From contig CM056743.1 of the NCBI GenBank assembly GCA_029851415.1, forward strand, positions 125,580,305-125,644,304: DNA of 64,000 nucleotides. The letters run 5' to 3'. The stretch is from Eretmocerus hayati. Taxonomy: Eukaryota > Arthropoda > Insecta > Hymenoptera > Aphelinidae. Both the position numbers and the translations under genes were made by a program. Below, piece after piece: positions 59,119 through 64,000 of this stretch. The first letter of the stretch is position 1; each line of letters starts with the position of its first letter. The notes below the pieces were generated by a model. The model did not search any database, was not told the DNA's origin, and was given only the letters and a program-made list of their open reading frames with translations.

Positions 59119-60243
59119 AAAAAGTGATTCTTCGCGAGTTCGCGCGAGCGTGTACTCAATATGCCTCCATCATTTAAAACAATCTAAGCCGGCGATAAAG
59201 TGCATGAAATCATTTTTATCCGTTATTATTGACGTGCAACCACATTTGGAACTCTTTGCTGGTCCACAACACTATTTTCAATCTATTGCCGCGTGATAAA
59301 TACGTTCTGAGTGGTGAGAAAGTCGTAACTACACGCCCTTTCGAGATAACCGCATGGGGGCATGTTAGGTATACACACCAATTACTGCCTCCATATTTTG
59401 TAATCATTCTCCGTATTTTGCTCCCACAATCGCTCCAAATCCAAGCTTTGCAACTCTAGAAAGAGGAAAATTTGCAGGTTTCGAGACGAGGAATCGGATA
59501 TGTTGAATTACGTCAAGATTCATTGATACAAAAAATTTTGGCAGTTTTACTATATGTACAATTTGCAAGGCGATTTCTCAGCTACGCAAAATTGAAAACT
59601 GCACATCTCACTTTTAATTTTCTGGGAGACGCATAAATCATTCAGAGTCGATCTAAAGAATCAATCTTCTCTCATTTCAACATAACAACCATGAAAAAAA
59701 TTTGCGGAAAGGTCAACGAGTACTCATTCCTGAGACCGGCATATGGTAGCATGTTGAGTACAGGAGGGAGATTGGATACATTTACCTTTTTACACATTCT
59801 CATCGTTGTATGAGTATTCTGTGCCTTCTAACAATGGAGTCTTGTTAACGATCGTCAATGATCTTCCATCCAGTATGATGTACTCTAGAAGACAATCGTG
59901 AAGCGACAGTCTTTGAAGAATAGACCAAAACAGAATGAACAAAACTCACGATTTTTCGATATATAAATGATCGAACTTAAGACATGACTCCAAGTACCAA
60001 ACCATACCTCAAACATTGTATGACAAAGCTAATTTGGAGATCCAACGGATAATTTTTTGGTGAACAGATATGTCCGTAACAAATCTCACAAACTACTTAG
60101 AGACGTGGAGTTCTCAAATTATTTGCAATGATAACGAACACAAATCGATCTATAATCTCAAAAGATTCAGAGTCATCCACGAAGAAAAAATACTTTTCAT
60201 TGAAAACCTCACGCGCTCCCAACAATTGCTCATGACACATTGA

Positions 60244-60597
60244 TCAGTAATTCGTCAGAACAAAGTTCTCCAATTCATTTTGTATTTGTAACAAACTCTT
60301 GCCCCTCGTCTCGGGCAGAAGTGTTATCGCAAAAGGTAAACCGATTGAGCCTAACATTGTGAATGTTGCAAAAGCTAAACACGAGCTAGTTTTTTTATTC
60401 ATCGCTGAGTAAGATACCTGGATGAGAAAGGCCAAGAGATATAAAAGTGATGTGCAGATGCCGACTGCAGCAGTTTTTGCTCGGCAAGGAAATATTTCAC
60501 CTGTTACTATGGGCAATACTGGCGTCAGGCCTAAAGCGTAAATTGCATAATAAATGCAAATTATAGCCAGTGGTAGAGTCTTATAATCCGATTCTTC
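60244..60597 (-). CDS. MFS sugar transporter (Tret1-like), last exon
   Basis: This 118-codon terminal exon is spliced at cttatcgttacag|GAAGAATCG. Visible helices are TM9-TM12: TLPLAIICIYYAIYALGLTP, then VLPIVTGEIFPCRAKTAA with the conserved Glu of the sugar porter GEIFP motif, then VGICTSLLYLLAFLIQV, and ending at LPETRGKSLLQIQ, the PETRGKS signature at the end of TM12. The stop follows NELENFVLTNY. The family moves trehalose or hexoses across the plasma membrane. The substrate cannot be told from sequence. Confidence 0.88.
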   Translation of the reverse strand, partial: EESDYKTLPLAIICIYYAIYALGLTPVLPIVTGEIFPCRAKTAAVGICTSLLYLLAFLIQVSYSAMNKKTSSCLAFATFTMLGSIGLPFAITLLPETRGKSLLQIQNELENFVLTNY

Positions 60598-60788
60598 CTG
60601 TAACGATAAGAAAATCATTTATAAAAGTTGATACCGGAAAATACTGTTAGTGCTCATTTCTACATTTGGAATGAACTTCTCCACTTGTATATTCGATGAG
60701 ATAACAGTTTTCGAGGACTAATTCTACGAAAAGGATTTTGAGAAATGATGATAAGGATGGAAGCATGAAATTTTGACAAAATTCAAAC

Positions 60789-61226
60789 CTCGGTCGAACT
60801 GCATCCATCATCAGCCAAATTGTTAATAGAAAGCAAGAGGCAGCAGACTCCGGAACCCAAACTTGAGAAGACAAGGAGTGGCTTACGTCCAAAACGTTCA
60901 ATAGCAAACAGGCAACATATGATTGATACAACGTCAATGAAAGAGGTCAAAAGCTTCCCCATCATTGGATATGTTGCTTCAAGAAGATTTTGGGCGTAGT
61001 CACTGGCTGCTGTGAGGCCTAGCATCTGGCTTATACAAAGAACTGGAATGACGATTGTTGTCATGGAGCGCAAACTTTTCGGACACATCGATTCAAGCAA
61101 GAGTTGGCCGGGATTCTTGCAGAAGTTTGAATTGAAGAAAGCTTCCATGGATTTGTACTCGTGGTCCACTTGCAAGACGGTACGGCAATCACGGAGATTC
61201 TTTAGGGCTATCTTGGCTTCCAATAC
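60789..61226 (-). CDS. MFS sugar transporter (Tret1-like), penultimate exon
   Basis: A 146-codon exon in phase 0 at both ends. The acceptor is gatcgttgcag at 61227 and the donor is GAG|gtttga at 60788, joining the exon at 60597 across a 191-bp intron. It begins in the central cytoplasmic loop (VLEAKIALKNLRDC), continues through TM7-TM8 (SMTTIVIPVLCISQMLGLTA) and carries IERFGRKPLLVFSSLGSGV, the GRKP loop motif. The N-terminal six helices are not found up to 64000, so upstream exons lie beyond the window or are lost. It is antisense to, and inside an intron of, SLO2. Confidence 0.85.
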
Positions 61227-61258
61227 CTGCAACGATCAGATATTGGTGTTCAAGAACC

Positions 61259-61796
61259 AATTTATTTCTTATTAGGATTTTTAAATTGACGGGCCAAGAA
61301 AAGGTTTGAGAAAAGAAAGAATTTGGCCAAACATTTTTTTTTTGGAGGTGGTAGGTTCAGAACCTGAAAAAACAGAGTGATATTGCATTATATTAACCCA
61401 ATATTTACTGCAAAATTGATCTGTGTTCACGGATGCAGAATTTATTTCTTATTAGGATTTTTAAATTGACGGGCCAAGAAAAGGTTTGAGAAAAGAAAGA
61501 ATTTGGCCAAACATTTTTTTTTGGAGGTGGTAGGTTCAGAACCTGAAAAAACAGAGTGATATTGCATTATATTAACCCAATATTTACTGCAAAATTGATC
61601 TGTGTTCACGGATGCAGAATTTATTTCTTATTAGGATTTTTAAATTGACGGGCCAAGAAAAGGTTTGAGAAAAGAAAGAATTTGGCCAAACATTTTTTTT
61701 TGGAGGTGGTAGGTTCAGAACCTGAAAAAACAGAGTGATATTGCATTATATTAACCCAATATTTACTGCAAAATTGATCTGTGTTCACGGATGCAG
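61259..61796. repeat. Three tandem 180-bp units
   Basis: Units 61259-61438, 61439-61617 and 61618-61796 are nearly identical; unit 1 differs by one extra T in the poly-T run. Each begins aatttatttcttattagg and ends tcacggatgcag. They lie just upstream of the acceptor of the transporter exon. The identity implies a very recent duplication or an assembly artefact. Confidence 0.95.
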
Positions 61797-62060
61797 GGTT
61801 TTCCTACAATCAAATTCCGTTACGCGTTAAGGGAAGATTCATGAATTACGTTAGGACATTTTTCGGCATTTGCTAGACCCCATACTACCCAGAATAAGAT
61901 AATGTAAGATTTCAGGAATCTCGTGACCCACCCCCCCTCCCCTAAATCTTACGTAAATCTTCACGCGTTGAATTTACGCTTCCGATATTTATTGTGACTC
62001 AAATAAAATGATCACAGTATAATATATGGTACTCTACCCATCTGAATTCGGGATAGATAA

Positions 62061-63751
62061 TTAGGTGAGTGCACCCAACTCACCTCTGTACCCGGAACTT
62101 GCCACCACATGCCGAACTCAGAAATTGGCACTCGTAGACCTCCCGGATAATTTTTTTACATTTGTTATGTTATAAGGGATTTGAATGGACCCCGAATTGT
62201 TATGCGTTTCTCAGAGAATGAAAAGTGATTTCTCCAATTTTCGTGTTTGTACAGCTGAGAAATCACCAAGGAAATGTCGTTCAGTAAAACTGGTGCCAAT
62301 TTCTTTAAATTCAACCTCTCTCAACATACTTTGGCCCTCTCGATTCTTTTCCTCAAGACCTTCGAAATCCACTTTTTAGAGTTGCAAAACTTGGATCTGG
62401 AGCTATCCCGCCAGGGCAATACGGAGATGCAATTTAAAACAAAAAGGTCGCCATCGGAGTGTACCCAACATGACCCCCATATAGTTATCTCGAAGGGGAG
62501 TGTGATTACGACTTTTTACCACTCAGAACGTGTTTATCACGTCACAATAGATTGAAAATAGTGTTGTGGGCCGGCAAAAGGCTCCAAATGTGGTTGCACG
62601 TCAATGATCACGGATGAAAACGATTTCATGCACTTTATCACAATATATGATTTATATTGTTTTGAATAATGCGGGCAATTTGGGTACACACTTCTGTGAA
62701 CTTGCAAAAATTTCGTTTCGAGAAAATTTAGACAGATCGGCTCCGACTGATTGAAATTGGACGTACAGTACCCTGCAGAAAGAATGGAACACGGATACCT
62801 TCACTAAAATAGCTATCATTCCAACGCGTTTTGGTTTACAACAATTTTCCAAAAAGCACTTGAAAGATGAGAAAAAATCTATCGAATTATGTGTTTAAAA
62901 AAATTTTTTGATCGAAATTTCATGCCTTGAATTGACACGCAGAATTGGAAAAATTCTCATTTCAATCAACCACCCTACATTTTTATGCAAGTCATGCTGG
63001 CGTAAAAATTCTTGCGGGATTTTGTAGTTCTTTTCAAGAACTTCAAAATCTTTTTTTGAACGTTGTTTTACGATGTTTTACATCCGAGTTACAAGCGATC
63101 TCGTAGAAAGAATTTTGTACGTGTTGAGGGTAACAAAAATACGGAAAAGGTCATAATCTACGATTTTGACGTAAAATCTTCAGAATCTTATGAAATAATC
63201 GTCGAGTTCATGCCAAAGATTGGTCAAAAGTACTTCCGCCTACCTCAATTGAGAAAAACTCATGTCTCCATACTTTCAATACCCTCAACCCGTACAAAAT
63301 TCTTCCTACGAGATCGCTTGTAACTCGGGTGTGAAATATCGCAGAACGTTCAAAAGAAGATTTTGAAGGTCTTGAAAAGAACTACAAAATCCCGCAAGAA
63401 TTTTCACGTTAGCATTACTTGCATAAAAATGGAGGGTGATTGATTGAAATGAGAATTTTTCCAATTTTGAGTGTCAATTAAAGGCATGAAATTTAGATCA
63501 AAAAAATCTTTGAAACACATAATTTGATAGATTATTTTCTCATCTTTCAAGTGTTTTTTTGCTTCGGAATGGTGGCTATTTTAGTGAATGTATCCGTGTT
63601 CCATTTTTTCTGCAGAGTACTGTAGTTCAGCTCATTTTGAAGGTCTTGAGACATGCTTTAGGATGGGTTGAAGTACATTGAAAAATATTGAGGTCAGCTA
63701 AAGTTATTGAGAAAATGGCTTAATGGGGGCAAGTTGGGCACACTTACCCTC
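62061..63751 (-). mobile_element. 835-bp family copy, inverted, with nested TA element
   Basis: The left end is ttaggtgagtgcacccaac and the right end gggcaagttgggcacactta, in the opposite orientation to the copies at 32360 and 38750. Total length is 1691 bp. Subtracting the nested element (857 bp plus one TA) leaves about 832 bp, the family length. The host sequence aaaatgagct...tacg is interrupted exactly where the other copies read through. Confidence 0.8.
62766..63622. mobile_element. Tc1/mariner-type foldback element, TA-flanked, nested
   Basis: The left end is cagtaccctgcagaaagaat and the right end in complement is cagtactctgcagaaaaaat, each with TA outside (62764-62765 and 63623-63624). 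Arms of about 370 bp pair through atggaacacggatac, attctcatttcaatcaa and cttgcgggattttgtagtt. The loop around 63060-63330 contains a further inverted segment. There is no transposase. Open frames inside are repeat by-products. Confidence 0.85.
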
Positions 63752-64000
63752 GTTGATAATTTAAAGCACTCTATCTGTTTAGTATATATATAAGTTTATA
63801 TGTTTAGTATTTATTCTATAATTTTTTCCTAAGCACATCGAATCCGATCTTCGAGAGATACGGTATTTTGATAAAACTAGTTTTCAGTCTCACCTCGAGT
63901 CTCACTAGCAGACGTGGATTTTTGAAGCAGAAAAAATGGTGGGTCTACGTCACTGACTGAAATCCAGTCAACATATGGAGCACCGGTGCGCTCTACTTTA

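Larger units (their letters stand above)
58520..59788 (+). mobile_element. 835-bp family copy with two nested insertions
   Basis: The left end is taaggtaagggtacccaacc with a C run and the right end is ttggatacatttacctt. The body matches the 38750 copy, but the element is 1269 bp. Removing two inserted segments (58663-58904, 242 bp, and 58942-59118, 177 bp) brings it to about 850 bp, the family length. It is more diverged than the copies at 32360 and 38750. Confidence 0.75.
57168..64000 (+). other. SLO2 intron (to window end) hosting a nested gene
   Basis: No further SLO2 exon is seen up to the window end, so this intron is at least 6.8 kb. It hosts the 3' half of a minus-strand sugar transporter gene (60244-61226), a tandem triplication (61259-61796) and two copies of the 835-bp family, each carrying nested insertions (58520-59788 and 62061-63751). 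No features are seen in 57168-58500, 59800-60240 or 61800-62050. Confidence 0.75.

Noticed and set aside
61012..61275. Plus-strand frame of 87 codons
   Set aside because: It is antisense to the transporter exon at 60789-61226 and has no family resemblance.
63063..63323. 86-codon frame starting MFYDVLHPSYKRSRRKNFV
   Set aside because: It lies entirely in the loop of the TA-flanked hairpin 62766-63622 and its ends are mutual reverse complements.

Overview
This window is insect nuclear DNA: AT-rich, almost entirely intronic, with GT-AG introns, many short inverted-repeat DNA transposons and a stretch of degenerate TTAGG-type motif. Hymenoptera is a reasonable guess, but the sequence alone does not fix the order.

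The backbone is one plus-strand gene, the SLO2/Slack (KCNT family) sodium-activated potassium channel. Fourteen consecutive internal coding exons lie between 4428 and 57167. Their splice phases agree at every junction, giving 857 codons with no frameshift or internal stop. In order they encode the pre-S1 segment and S1 (4428-6522), the S1-S2 loop and S2 (7845-8043), S3 (26570-26644), the S4 region (27218-27301), the S4-S5 linker and S5 (27817-27911), the TVGYGD pore and S6 (34781-34964), the RCK1 domain (43582-48611), a low-complexity polyQ/Thr/acidic linker (49210-49836) and the linker leading to RCK2 (55641-57167). The start codon, most of RCK2 and the C-terminus are outside the window.

On the minus strand at 60244-61226, inside the SLO2 intron that begins at 57168, are the last two coding exons of an MFS sugar transporter of the trehalose/glucose (Tret1-like) type. 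Its N-terminal half is not visible.

The introns, including one of 18.5 kb, are packed with mobile DNA. There are three long foldback elements whose arms are tandem repeats (8350-9326, 9446-11004, 30728-31970) and a roughly 835-bp inverted-repeat family present in five copies (13138, 32360, 38750, 58520, 62061). Four elements are flanked by TA dinucleotides (19707, 52913, 56015, 62766); one is pogo/Tigger-like and keeps a CENP-B-type HTH fragment. A roughly 178-bp MITE occurs four times, a 1.56-kb foldback lies at 46118, and a CAGGGTGTCC-ended element spans 52207-53851. Several are nested, and related copies or opposite arms supply the empty sites, so the insertion order can be read. A duplicated CAGCCN hexanucleotide block lies at 21841-23430, two tRNA-like (SINE-type) sequences at 23655 and 41238, and a GC-rich island at 41935-42590.

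I found no bacterial, phage or CRISPR-type system. The most unusual aspect is the density of long inverted repeats that must be transcribed in the pre-mRNA of a potassium channel gene, together with the layered nesting of the elements.
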